A stretch of DNA of 64,000 bases, taken from JABCYV01 sp963729325. Lineage in GTDB: Bacteria; Acidobacteriota; Terriglobia; Terriglobales; Acidobacteriaceae. Both the position numbers and the translations under genes were made by a program. Positions 27,547 to 36,641 of the stretch are shown piece after piece. Position 1 is the first letter of the stretch, and every line of letters starts with the position of its first letter. The notes under the pieces are model-generated. The model ran no database searches and was not told the origin of the DNA. It saw nothing but the letters and a program-made list of their open reading frames with translations. Location: NCBI GenBank assembly GCA_963729325.1, contig CAVSNS010000021.1, positions 49,505 through 113,504 on the forward strand. Reading direction: 5' to 3'.

Positions 27547-27662
27547 GTTGCCCTCAATGCGACGAGATTTTAGGGTCTAAATTGGGGGAACCACAGAGGG
27601 GGAGTTTGCGTAGCACTTCGTGAAGCACCTGCTAGCAACCTATTGAAAACAGGATAGCCCAT

Positions 27663-27752
27663 TTAAGACATGGAAAGCAAGACATAAATTAAGACATCAC
27701 CCGAAAAACCGTTGCAAGTGACTGTCGCAGAAGGCTAGACTCCATGTCTTAA
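27663..27752. promoter_or_regulatory. Inverted repeat between integrase and kinase genes
   Basis: TTAAGACATGG at 27663-27673 and CCATGTCTTAA at 27742-27752 are perfect inverted copies, and a third TTAAGACAT occurs between them (27689-27697). The region separates divergent genes and lies 4-13 nt before the kinase start, so it could be an operator, or a recombinase arm or attachment site. Confidence 0.45.
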
Positions 27753-27765
27753 GGATGTGATGTTC

Positions 27766-30618
27766 ATGATCAGCGAGACCATTTCTCACTACCGCGTCCT
27801 GCACCAGCTCGGCGGCGGCGGGATGGGTGTGGTTTACGAGGCAGAGGACCTCAACCTCGGCCGGCATGTTGCCCTGAAGTTCTTACCGGAGGAACTGGAA
27901 AAGGACCAAGCGTCTCTTGAGCGCTTCCAGCGCGAGGCCCGCGCCGCCTCTGCTCTGAATCATCCCAACATCTGCACCATTTACGAAATTGGACAGGTCG
28001 AAGGCCGTTACTTCATTGCCATGGAACTGCTGGAAGGGCAGACCCTCAAGCAGCGCATCGGAAAGCAGCCCATGGAGATGGACGTACTCCTGAAGCTGGC
28101 TATCCAGATCGCCGACGCTCTTGATGCCGCTCACGCCAAGGGAATTATTCATCGCGACATTAAGCCAGCGAACATCTTCGTTACTACCCGGAACCAGGCT
28201 AAGGTGTTGGATTTTGGCCTCGCCAAGCAAACGCTAAAGCAAGAAGCTCTACTCGGCGGTGCCACCCTCGGTTCGGCGGCGACAGTCGACACGCTGGGTG
28301 GTGACCTGCTGACCAGTCCCGGATCCACCGTCGGCACGGTCGCTTACATGTCTCCGGAGCAGGCCCGAGGTAAGGATCTGGATCCGCGCACCGATCTATT
28401 TTCCTTCGGTGCCGTGCTCTATGAGATGGCGACCGGCGCGTTACCATTCCGTGGCGACACATCGCCCGTTATCTTCGACGCCATCTTGAACCGGCCGGCA
28501 GTGGCGCCAGTGCGGCTGAACCCTGACGTCCCGTTACAACTGGAAGACATCATCACCAAGCTCTTGGAGAAAGATCGCGATCTCCGCTACCAGAGTGCGG
28601 CTGAGGTACGTGCCGACCTGAAGCGCTTGAAACGTGACACCGAGTCAGGCGTGACCTCGGCGGCTACCAGTTCCTCGAGTGCTGCGCGGGCGAGGGCGGC
28701 GAATCCAGCAGGCCGTCGCAATCTTTGGAATTACGTCGTGATGGCCGTGGTCGTCGTCTCCGTCATTGGTTTAGCGATGACGTTTTTCGCTCGCCGTGGC
28801 CGCGCCATAATGACTGAGAAGGACGCGATCCTGCTCACCGACTTCGTCAATACCACAGCCGATCCAGTGTTTGACGGCGCGCTCAAGAAAGCGTTGGCGG
28901 TCGATCTTGAGCAGTCGCCCTATCTCAATGTCTTCCCCGAACAGAAGGTGCGGCAGACCTTGCAGTTCATGGGTCGCCCACCTGATACGCGCATCACTAG
29001 CGAGGTGGGACGCGAGGTGTGCCAACGGGACGGCATCAAAGCGATGCTGAATGGCTCGATCGCCAACATGGGAAGCCAGTACGTGATCAGCTTGGACGCA
29101 GTGAACGCGTCCACCGGAGACTCGCTGGCCAGAGAGGAGGTGCAGGCAGCAAGAAAAGAAGAGGTGCTGAACTCGCTGCACCAGGCCGGCTCCGACTTGC
29201 GCAGAAAGCTGGGAGAGTCTTTGGGTTCGGTACAGAAATACGACAAGCCTTTGTCCGAGGCTACCACCTCATCGTTGGAAGCGCTCAAGGCCCTCAGCCT
29301 GGGAGACGCGAAACACCAGGTGGGGGATGAACTGGCCGCGCTGCCACTTTATCAGCGAGCCGTGGAACTGGATCCGAACTTTGCCATGGCCTATGCACGC
29401 ATCGGGGCGGTGTACAACAATCTGGGACAGACCGAAGTTTCGGAGCAGAATCGGCAAAAGGCGTTTGAGTTGCGCGATCGGGCCAGCGAACACGAAAAGC
29501 TCTACATCATGTCGCACTACTTCGCCGATTCGGGACAACTGGATAAGGGAATCACTGCCCTGGAACTCTACAAGCAGACTTATCCCAGAGATTCGATTCC
29601 CTATAACAATCTGGCCAACATTTATTGCCAGCTTGGCCAGTTTGAGAATTGTCTGGACAACGCCCGGCAGTCTGTCGAACTCGATCCCGGAAGCCTAAGC
29701 GGTTACGCCAACGTGGCTAACGCTTACGTTGGGCTGAACCGTCTGGACGAGGCCAAAGCCACGCTTAACCAGGCTTTGCAGCGCAACCTTGCGGGATTTA
29801 CAACTCACTTGCAATTGGCCGGAATTGCCTGGGTGCAGAATGACATCCCGACCATGGAGCGTGAACTCGATTTGGCGGCCAAATCTGGACCGGCGGGCGA
29901 AGCCACCGCGCTGGGATTTAGGTCAGTGGTCGCCGCCGCCCGGGGACAGCTGCGGCAGGCAGCCGAATTCGCGACAGAAACCCGAGAAGCTGCCCAACGT
30001 CTCGGCTTGAAAGAAGCAATCGCCAACGAATATGCACAGGAAGCCATGGCCGAGGCTATCTTTCTCTATAAGTCTCGCGCCCAGGACAGTGCGGCACAAG
30101 CTTTGAAGATATCGCAGTCGCCGAACATGACGCTAAACTCAGCCTTAGCGCTGGCCCTCAATGGCGACGACCAGAGAGCGGGCAAGTTGGCGGACGACAT
30201 TGCCCACAAGCGCCCCTACGATACTTTGGCGCAGTTTGTCTTCGTACCCCTGGTGAAAGCCCAGACCGAAATCAATCATGGCAATCCTGCGAAGGCGATC
30301 GATCTGCTGGATAACGCCATGGTCTACGCTCGCGTAAATTCCAACGTACTGTACGTTCGCGGAAATGCCTACCTGAAAGCCGGGCGCGCTGCCGATGCTG
30401 TCCAGGCATATCAGCGACTACTGGAAATGAAGAGCTATATCGGTGTGGATCCCTTGGTCCCGTTAACTCATCTCGGCCTGGCCCGCGCTTACGCGCAGCA
30501 AGGGGACAAGGCCAATAGCCGCCTCGCCTACCAGGACTTCTTCGGCCTGTGGAAGGACGCCGACCCCGGCATCCCCCTTCTGCATCAGGCCAAAGCGGAG
30601 TACGCCAAAGTGCAGTAA
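27766..30618 (+). CDS. Ser/Thr protein kinase with TPR sensor region
   Basis: The intact 950-aa kinase has a Gly loop ('LGGGGMGVVYEAED', residues 15-28), Lys in 'HVALKFLP', 'IIHRDIKPANIF' (HRD 129-131), 'VLDFGLAK' (DFG 149-151) and 'MSPEQARGKD'. A membrane helix near residues 325-345 ('YVVMAVVVVSVIGLAMTFF') follows, then a domain starting 'ILLTDFVNTTADPVFDGALK' and a long TPR array ('ALPLYQRAVELDPNFAMAY', 'IPYNNLANIYCQLGQFENC'). The TPRs probably bind peptides or partner proteins outside the membrane. ATG 27766 aligns with the start of the kinase at 22613; ATG 27760 or GTG 27757 are alternatives with AAGGA just upstream. Confidence 0.9.
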   Translation: MISETISHYRVLHQLGGGGMGVVYEAEDLNLGRHVALKFLPEELEKDQASLERFQREARAASALNHPNICTIYEIGQVEGRYFIAMELLEGQTLKQRIGKQPMEMDVLLKLAIQIADALDAAHAKGIIHRDIKPANIFVTTRNQAKVLDFGLAKQTLKQEALLGGATLGSAATVDTLGGDLLTSPGSTVGTVAYMSPEQARGKDLDPRTDLFSFGAVLYEMATGALPFRGDTSPVIFDAILNRPAVAPVRLNPDVPLQLEDIITKLLEKDRDLRYQSAAEVRADLKRLKRDTESGVTSAATSSSSAARARAANPAGRRNLWNYVVMAVVVVSVIGLAMTFFARRGRAIMTEKDAILLTDFVNTTADPVFDGALKKALAVDLEQSPYLNVFPEQKVRQTLQFMGRPPDTRITSEVGREVCQRDGIKAMLNGSIANMGSQYVISLDAVNASTGDSLAREEVQAARKEEVLNSLHQAGSDLRRKLGESLGSVQKYDKPLSEATTSSLEALKALSLGDAKHQVGDELAALPLYQRAVELDPNFAMAYARIGAVYNNLGQTEVSEQNRQKAFELRDRASEHEKLYIMSHYFADSGQLDKGITALELYKQTYPRDSIPYNNLANIYCQLGQFENCLDNARQSVELDPGSLSGYANVANAYVGLNRLDEAKATLNQALQRNLAGFTTHLQLAGIAWVQNDIPTMERELDLAAKSGPAGEATALGFRSVVAAARGQLRQAAEFATETREAAQRLGLKEAIANEYAQEAMAEAIFLYKSRAQDSAAQALKISQSPNMTLNSALALALNGDDQRAGKLADDIAHKRPYDTLAQFVFVPLVKAQTEINHGNPAKAIDLLDNAMVYARVNSNVLYVRGNAYLKAGRAADAVQAYQRLLEMKSYIGVDPLVPLTHLGLARAYAQQGDKANSRLAYQDFFGLWKDADPGIPLLHQAKAEYAKVQ

Positions 30619-30810
30619 AGCCTCGCCATTTCTGATCTATGCTTGCGCCGAGCGAATGAGGCTGTCCTCGCTCGCGCTTTTCGACAAAGGTGGGTAGCAA
30701 GACGTCAGTATGGCATGTCCGAGGTAAAGGAAAGCCAATTGCAATCGCCTTGTCATGTCACTGCTGCAGGTCGTACACTCCGTTTTCACTTTTCGCGAAC
30801 CGTTGCAAGC

Positions 30811-31576
30811 ATGCAGGATGAAATCAATTTCGGCGGCACCGGTAATTTTCCGGCCACGCGCTGGTCACTCATTCGTCGCCGCGCGCGAGTGGTCAGGCAG
30901 AAGAACGAGAGCGGGCGCTGAATACGTTGATTGCCGCGTACTGGAAGCCAGTTTACAAATACATCCGCCTGGGTTGGAGGAAGGACAATGAGCAAGCTCA
31001 GGACCTAACCCAGGAGTTTTTCACGCGCTTGCTCGAAAAAGATTTCCTCGAAAGCTACGACCCCAGCCGGGCACGATTACGAACATTTCTGCGGGTATGC
31101 ATCGATCGCTTTCTCACAAACGAGGAAAAAGCTGCCCACCGCTTAAAGCGCGGCGGCGACATCCAGATTCTCTCCCTTGATTTCGAATCGGCCGAGGGGG
31201 AATTGCGGCAAATCGAAATACCATCGCCCGAGACGATGGACGACTTCTTCGCGGGAGAGTGGGTGCGCAGCGTCTTCAGCCTCGCCTTGGGGCGTTTGCG
31301 TCATGAGTGTGAATGCGAGGAAAGCAGATGCATTTTCGCTTGCTGGAACTCTACGACATCGACGAGGGCGGCAAAGAGTTGACTTACGAACAGGTGGCCG
31401 GTCAGTTTGGATTGAAGCCTTCTGACGTGACCAACTATCTTGCGTACGCGCGCCGGGAGTTTCGCCGAATCGTGCTGGAGCAACTGCGGGAGATGACCGC
31501 CAACGACGACGAATTCAGGCGAGAGGCTCGTGCGCTGTTGGGTTTGGATGTGTCCATGAACACCGCTGTTCCCTGA
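30811..31576 (+). CDS. ECF-type RNA polymerase sigma factor (frameshifted)
   Basis: From ATG 30811 the frame gives 'MQDEINFGGTGNFPATRWSL'. Slips near 30871 and 30888 lead to 'LNTLIAAYWKPVYKYIRLG' and 'DNEQAQDLTQEFFTRLLEKD' (sigma region 2). A third slip near 31315 leads to 'RLLELYDIDEGGKELTYEQV' with 'AGQFGLKPSDVTNYLAYARR' (region 4 HTH), ending at 31576. It belongs to the ECF group with long region 2 inserts often encoded beside Ser/Thr kinases. It directs promoter choice; targets are unknown. The kinase that follows overlaps its end. Confidence 0.75.
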
Positions 31577-31650
31577 AGTGGCTTTCCGATTCCGCGCTCG
31601 ACCGTCTGCGCGCCGCCGCGGACGCACCCGATCTCAGCGCCACTCGTTAC

Positions 31651-32556
31651 GTGCTAGTGGATAAGCTCGGCCAGGGGGGAATGAGCAGCGTGTATCGGGT
31701 CGAGGACACGATACTGGGCCGGCGGGTGGCGCTCAAGGTCATCGGGTTCGCGGATGCCAGTGGTGAACTCGCCGCGCGGCTGCTGCACGAGGCCAAGGTG
31801 ATCGCGCAGCTGGAGCATCCGGGGATTGTCCCGGTGCACGATGTGGGAACTCTGCCCGACGGCCGCGTCTTCTACACCATGAAACTGGTGCAGGGCCAGC
31901 GACTGGATCAGCGCACAGCGCAATTCGGAGGATTGCCGGAGCGCTTGCGGATGTTCCAGAGAATCTGTGAAGCCGTGTCCTTCGCTCACGCGCACGGCGT
32001 GTTGCATCGCGACCTGAAACCCCAAAATGTCATGGTCGGACCGTTTGGCGAAGTCCTGGTCATGGATTGGGGACTCTCAAAGCTGTTGCACATGAAAAAT
32101 GATGTGCTCGAAGGAGAGCCGCACCCGAGCTCACCGTCAGCAAAGCAGACTCCTGGCACCAGCACATCTCATGGCACGGTTCTGGGAACTCCCGGATACA
32201 TGGCTCCCGAACAAGCCCGCGGAGACGTCACGACGCTCGATCAACGGGCGGATATTTTTTCGCTCGGAGAGATATTGAAATTCTTGTTAGGGGATGCTCT
32301 TTTGGATCCTATACCGAGAGCATTGAGCGCGATCTGCTCTAAGGCGTCAGCCGCCGAGCCGCAACAGCGGTACGACTCGGCACAAGAATTGGCAAGCGAC
32401 GTAGCCCATTATCTCGACGGGATGCCCGTCCAAGCCTATCCCGAGGGTCCGTTCGCCCGCTTGTGGCGGTGGTCGGCCAAAAACAGCGCGTGGCTACTGC
32501 TGATCCTCGCCTACGTTTTGATGCGGGCTTTGTTGATCTTGTGGCGAATACGGTAG
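31651..32556 (+). CDS. Ser/Thr protein kinase paired with the sigma factor
   Basis: The frame is open from about 31573 with 'WLSDSALDRLRAAADAPDLS' before the catalytic domain, so the real N-terminus overlaps the end of the sigma gene; GTG 31651 is the first clear start codon. Motifs are 'LGQGGMSSVYRVED', 'RVALKVIGFAD', 'VLHRDLKPQNVMVG', 'VMDWGLSK' (DWG replaces DFG) and 'GYMAPEQARGD'. A single C-terminal membrane helix ('AWLLLILAYVLMRALLIL') ends the protein without a sensor domain. The pair suggests the kinase controls the sigma factor (inference from context). Confidence 0.8.
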   Translation: MLVDKLGQGGMSSVYRVEDTILGRRVALKVIGFADASGELAARLLHEAKVIAQLEHPGIVPVHDVGTLPDGRVFYTMKLVQGQRLDQRTAQFGGLPERLRMFQRICEAVSFAHAHGVLHRDLKPQNVMVGPFGEVLVMDWGLSKLLHMKNDVLEGEPHPSSPSAKQTPGTSTSHGTVLGTPGYMAPEQARGDVTTLDQRADIFSLGEILKFLLGDALLDPIPRALSAICSKASAAEPQQRYDSAQELASDVAHYLDGMPVQAYPEGPFARLWRWSAKNSAWLLLILAYVLMRALLILWRIR

Positions 32557-32644
32557 TGTTTCTCAAGTGAGCCCTGCAGCCTAAAGAATTTCTCCGCCGC
32601 GTTGAATAGAACGTCAGCGGACAAGAAGTCCGCCAGGAGATCAT

Positions 32645-33007
32645 ATGAACAAGATAGTGCTGGGGCTGTTGCTGGGCGGATTTCTCGGTATTTTCGATGG
32701 CCTGACTGCATGGTTCACTCCCGAGGTACGATCGCAACTGCTGGGCATCGTCATCGGATCCACCTTCAAAGGCCTGATCACGGGCGTGCTCATCGGCTAC
32801 TTCGCTAAGAAGGTGAATTCTCTGCCGCTGGGGATCATCTTCGGGCTGGCCGTCGGCTTGATTCTTGCCTTCCTGGTGGCAGCCATGCCGAATCCGGCCG
32901 GCAAACACTATTATTTCGAAATCATGTTGCCGGGCGGCATTCTGGGGATGATTGTCGGTTATGCCACTCAGCGCTTTGGTCAGGCAAGCCAAGCGGCCAG
33001 GAGTTGA
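32645..33007 (+). CDS. Hypothetical membrane protein, 120 aa
   Basis: A good ribosome site (AGGAGATCAT) precedes the ATG. The Gly-rich product has about four membrane helices ('IVLGLLLGGFLGIFDGL', 'GLITGVLIGYFAKK', 'IIFGLAVGLILAFLVAA', 'LPGGILGMIVGYA'). The family is unknown. It lies between the kinase and rpiA on the same strand. Confidence 0.65.
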   Translation: MNKIVLGLLLGGFLGIFDGLTAWFTPEVRSQLLGIVIGSTFKGLITGVLIGYFAKKVNSLPLGIIFGLAVGLILAFLVAAMPNPAGKHYYFEIMLPGGILGMIVGYATQRFGQASQAARS

Positions 33008-33142
33008 TCGCGCAGTCTGCCGTTGTTCGCGAAAACGCGAAGAAGAGCCACATATCCGTCCCTTCGTTCTGGACGACAGCAGTTGGTGTGCTGGTCAAGA
33101 ACGCGATAGAGTAGGCGGTCGCGACAATTGCGATCACTCGGC

Positions 33143-33817
33143 ATGGCCAACGACAAGGAAAAAGAAGCCGCAGCGAGCGCCAGCCTGCGCTTTGTTCGCG
33201 ACGGAGATATCGTCGGTCTGGGGACAGGCTCGACCGCTGTGCATGCCGTTCGGCTTCTCGGCGAACAGGTACGCGCTGGACTCAAGATTCGCGGAATTCC
33301 CACTTCCGCTGCCACCCAGGAACTGGCCGCCAGCGTCGGCATCCCTCTGACCACACTCGATGAGTTTCAGCAGATTGATGTGACCATCGACGGTGCCGAC
33401 GAAGTTGATCCCAACCTGCGACTGATCAAAGGAGGTGGGGGCGCGCTGCTGCATGAAAAAATCGTTGCGTCGGCCTCGCAAAAGTGCGTAATTATAGTGG
33501 ACTCCAGCAAACAAGTTTCGATGCTGGGTAAATTTCCACTGCCGGTCGAGATAGTTCCTTTCGCACGGGCCTTGCTGGCAAAGAATATTGCCGCGCTGGG
33601 CGCGTCAGTCAGCTTGCGCATGAATCCTTCGGGCAAGCCGTTCATTACCGACGAAGGCCACTACATTTTGGACTGCACCTTCGGCCAGATCTCCGATCCG
33701 GAGAGCTTGGCTCGGGCACTGGAGGAAATGCCCGGCATCGTGGAGCACGGCTTGTTTATTGGGATGGCTGACGTGGTCCTGGTTGGCAAAGGTGACAAAG
33801 TATTAGAAATTGCGTAA
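33143..33817 (+). CDS. rpiA: Ribose-5-phosphate isomerase A
   Basis: This enzyme interconverts ribose 5-phosphate and ribulose 5-phosphate in the pentose phosphate pathway. The 224-aa protein carries 'IVGLGTGSTAVHAVRLL' (phosphate-binding loop), 'VTIDGADEVDPNL' (catalytic Asp region), 'LIKGGGGALLHEKI' (Lys and Glu of the active site) and 'EHGLFIGMADVVLVG' near the end. The length matches the family. ATG 33143 is chosen because it aligns with the usual N-terminus. Confidence 0.95.
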   Translation: MANDKEKEAAASASLRFVRDGDIVGLGTGSTAVHAVRLLGEQVRAGLKIRGIPTSAATQELAASVGIPLTTLDEFQQIDVTIDGADEVDPNLRLIKGGGGALLHEKIVASASQKCVIIVDSSKQVSMLGKFPLPVEIVPFARALLAKNIAALGASVSLRMNPSGKPFITDEGHYILDCTFGQISDPESLARALEEMPGIVEHGLFIGMADVVLVGKGDKVLEIA

Positions 33818-33858
33818 GCGAAGGAGCAACGGAATATCTCTCCTTGCTACCTCTTTCT

Positions 33859-34977
33859 TCATTCTGCGCCCCAAACTTCTCCCAGTACCCGATAGAAGTT
33901 CTTACCTAAAACTTTTTCGATCACGTCAGACGAGTAGCCCAGCTTGCTCAAACCCGTAGCGATGATTTCCAGGCGATCGGTTCGATCCAAATCGGGCGAG
34001 TACGGTGGGCGGTCTTCTTCGGGAGCGGCGACCCCGGACTTTTTCCGGCTGGCAATGTGCTCCTGGAACGCCTTGCGCTGCTCCGGCGTATCCGGGTAGG
34101 TGTCCAGGATGCCGTCACTGCCAATTCCCACGTGGTCGGTACCACAGACTTTGAGGGCGTGGTCCAGATGCTGTAGGGCGTGTTCGCGAGTCGGAGAAAT
34201 AGGGCTGGCAACCAGGTACGGCATAAAGTAAATACCAGCAACGCCGCCATGATCCGCCAGGGATCGCAGTTCGCGGTCTTCCTTGTTGCGGGGATGCGGA
34301 TGAACTGCATAGCAACCGACGTGAGTAAAGAGCACAGGTTTGCTGGAGGCCTCGATGGCCTCAGCGCTGGTGCGCTGCCCGCAGTGGCTCAGGTCAACCG
34401 CGATGCCCCGGTCATTCATCTTGGTGATAGCCGCGCGTCCCAGCTTGCTGAGTCCAGCGTTGCCTGGCTCGAGGCAGCCATCACCGTACAGTCCGCGGTT
34501 GTTGTAAGTGAGCTGAATGATGCGAACCCCGAGCCGCCGGAACACCTCGATACGATCCAAATTCGATCCCAGGCACTGGGGTTCCTGGAATCCCAACATA
34601 ATGCCGATTTTTTGCTCGCGTTTGGCCCGGTCGAGGTCGGAATGGCGGCGAACCACCAACCAGTGCGCAGGATCACTTTCAGCAAGCCCGTTGACGAACG
34701 CAATGTACGAAACCGTGTCTTCGAACTCCGGCAGCGAGACCGTCCAGTTGATCGCACTCACTCCCGCTTCAAGAGCCTGTTTTGTGATTTCAGGTTTAAG
34801 TGGCAGATCGAAGGAGTCGATTCTGACGGCGGCGCACGCATCAATGACTAAGGTCCTGTGATAAAGATCAGCGATCGCCGGAGTAATGCCGGCCTCCTGC
34901 GCGAGCAGGCTGGCCGGAGCCAGTTTTAATAGACAGGCAATTTGCGCGGAGTTTGCCAGGAAAGCCCGGCGATCCAT
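33859..34977 (-). CDS. Membrane dipeptidase family (M19) protein, Tat-type signal
   Basis: The 372-aa product starts 'MDRRAFLANSAQIACLLKLA', a Tat-like or Sec signal, so it is exported. The M19 TIM-barrel is recognisable by 'GIAVDLSHCGQRTSAEAI', 'PVLFTHVGCYAVHPHPRNKED' without its last residue, and 'HVGIGSDGILDT' (metal and substrate residues). The N-terminal H-x-D that normally follows 'VID' is replaced ('LVIDACAAVRID'), so one metal site is probably lost. M19 enzymes cleave dipeptides or related amides; here the activity is uncertain. It converges with rpiA. Confidence 0.8.
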   Translation of the reverse strand: MDRRAFLANSAQIACLLKLAPASLLAQEAGITPAIADLYHRTLVIDACAAVRIDSFDLPLKPEITKQALEAGVSAINWTVSLPEFEDTVSYIAFVNGLAESDPAHWLVVRRHSDLDRAKREQKIGIMLGFQEPQCLGSNLDRIEVFRRLGVRIIQLTYNNRGLYGDGCLEPGNAGLSKLGRAAITKMNDRGIAVDLSHCGQRTSAEAIEASSKPVLFTHVGCYAVHPHPRNKEDRELRSLADHGGVAGIYFMPYLVASPISPTREHALQHLDHALKVCGTDHVGIGSDGILDTYPDTPEQRKAFQEHIASRKKSGVAAPEEDRPPYSPDLDRTDRLEIIATGLSKLGYSSDVIEKVLGKNFYRVLGEVWGAE

Positions 34978-35009
34978 GAACCACTCTCCCTTTTTGGTGT
35001 GTCTCCTCT

Positions 35010-35408
35010 TTAACCCATCATGTTGGCATGCTCAGGCTGTATCTTGTACATCACGCGCGTTTCTCCGGCCTGGCGGTACGGGTATTTGTCCACTCCGAGG
35101 TATTTCTTGGCCAACTTGTCGATGTGAGCATCGGCACCTTGCTCGGTGATTTCCACTACACGCCCGCGGATTTCTAGATAGCGGTAGGGATTGTCGGGAT
35201 CGATGATCGCCAGTGCGACGCGCGGATCGCGGCGTATGTTGCGGTCTTTCTGGCGACCCTTGGCAGAATTGAAAACCACGTGGTCGCCTTCCAAATCGCA
35301 CCATACCGGCGTTACTTGGGGGCTGCCGTCCGGCATCAGTGTGCCCAGACTGGCAAACGCGCGCTTGCTGAACAGATCACGATACTTTTCGGGAATGGAC
35401 TGAGACAT
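35010..35408 (-). CDS. PPOX-class (pyridoxamine 5'-phosphate oxidase-like) flavin/F420-binding protein
   Basis: This 132-aa split-barrel protein shows 'ASLGTLMPDGSPQVTPVWCD' without its last residue, then 'HVVFNSAKGRQKDRNIRRDP' and 'VALAIIDPDNPYRYLEIRGR', the typical pattern of F420-dependent PPOX-family enzymes (TIGR03618 type). It probably binds FMN or F420 and reduces a small substrate; the substrate is unknown. It is encoded 32 nt upstream of the M19 gene, on the same strand. Confidence 0.85.
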   Translation of the reverse strand: MSQSIPEKYRDLFSKRAFASLGTLMPDGSPQVTPVWCDLEGDHVVFNSAKGRQKDRNIRRDPRVALAIIDPDNPYRYLEIRGRVVEITEQGADAHIDKLAKKYLGVDKYPYRQAGETRVMYKIQPEHANMMG

Positions 35409-35619
35409 GACACCTCCTGAGAGAACGATGGCGAAGCTGTCGCCAAGGGATTATAGACGGGCCGCCGAACCTGCGTCACACTCCCGCACACGAGCCCGAG
35501 GTTCGTAGCAATTTCCAGTTCGCGCGTCCAGCGTTTACAATGTCTGACCTTACTCGAATTGCATAGACTTTGGCGGTGAAAGCGTGAGATGGGTATCCCC
35601 CATTAAACGAGTCGACTTT

Positions 35620-36562
35620 ATGAAGCACAAATGCTCAATGGTTCGATTTGGATGCCACCCATCGCTCTCGGCCGTGGCGGCGTTTCTTTTTGTCCTGCTT
35701 GGGAGCGGAACGGCATTACTGGTCGCGCAGTCAACAGCAAATCCTCGGCCCACGATTGTTTTCATGACTGATTTCGGCACGGTCGATGATTCCGTCCCTA
35801 TCTGTAAAGGCGTCATGTATTCGATAGCTCCCGACGTACGCATTGTGGATCTGACTCACCAGGTCACGCCGTTTTCCATCCTTGACGGAGCTCGCTTTCT
35901 CTACGGTGCAAGCGCGTACTATCCGGCCGGAACAGTTTTTGTAGTGGTCGTCGATCCGGGGGTAGGCAGTCCCCGTAAGGCGGTGGTCGTGAAATCGAAG
36001 CGCGGGCAGTATTTCGTTCTCCCTGACAACGGTCTTGATGACATTAGTCCAGGATCGCGACGGAATTGAAGGCGCTCGCGAAATCACAAATCGTGATTGG
36101 ATGATCGGCGCAGCGTTGTCCTCAACCTTCCACGGACGCGACATTTTTTCCCCGACCGGTGCCCATCTTGCTCACGGTGAAGATTGGACGCAGGTCGGTC
36201 CGGAACTCGAAGCCAGCAAACTGGTTCGGCTCGGCCTTGTGCCTTCGCAACTGGATGAACGCGCCTTGACAGGTGAGATCATCGCCACGGACGGCCCCTT
36301 CGGAAACCTGGTCACCAATATCAGTGGAGAAGACTTTCTCAAGCTGGGCTACGGGCGGGGCCAAAACGTACGCATAACTATCGGCAACGCCGAAATGAGT
36401 GTGCCCTTTGTTCGTACCTTCAGCGATGTGCCCCTGAAGAAACCGCTTTTGTATATTGACTCGCGCGGACATCTTGGGCTCGCCGTAAACCAGGGCAGTT
36501 TTACGGCGATTTACGGGATCAAGCCGCCGGTGCGGATTTTCATCCCTAGGGCGAAAAACTGA
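35620..36562 (+). CDS. SAM hydroxide adenosyltransferase (DUF62) with signal peptide, one frameshift
   Basis: The family hydrolyses S-adenosylmethionine to adenosine and methionine and is related to fluorinase and chlorinase. Motifs are 'IVFMTDFGTVDDSV', 'ICKGVMYSIAPDVRIVDLTH', 'GTVFVVVVDPGVGS' and 'YFVLPDNG'. After a slip near 36035 the frame continues 'TLVQDRDGIEGAREITN' and 'GEIIATDGPFGNLVTNIS' (C-terminal domain). The N-terminus has a clear signal peptide ('AAFLFVLLGSGTALLVAQS'), unusual for an enzyme that uses a cytosolic substrate. Confidence 0.8.
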
Positions 36563-36641
36563 AAACCGAATTGTGAAGCGGAAGTCGAATATCGATAGTG
36601 ACCAAGTCAACCAATTGTAGGGGAAGCAGGAGAAAGAAGAC

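Noticed and set aside
32339..32992. 217-codon minus-strand ORF over the kinase end and the membrane-protein gene
   Set aside because: It is a shadow of two convincing plus-strand genes and carries no motif of its own.
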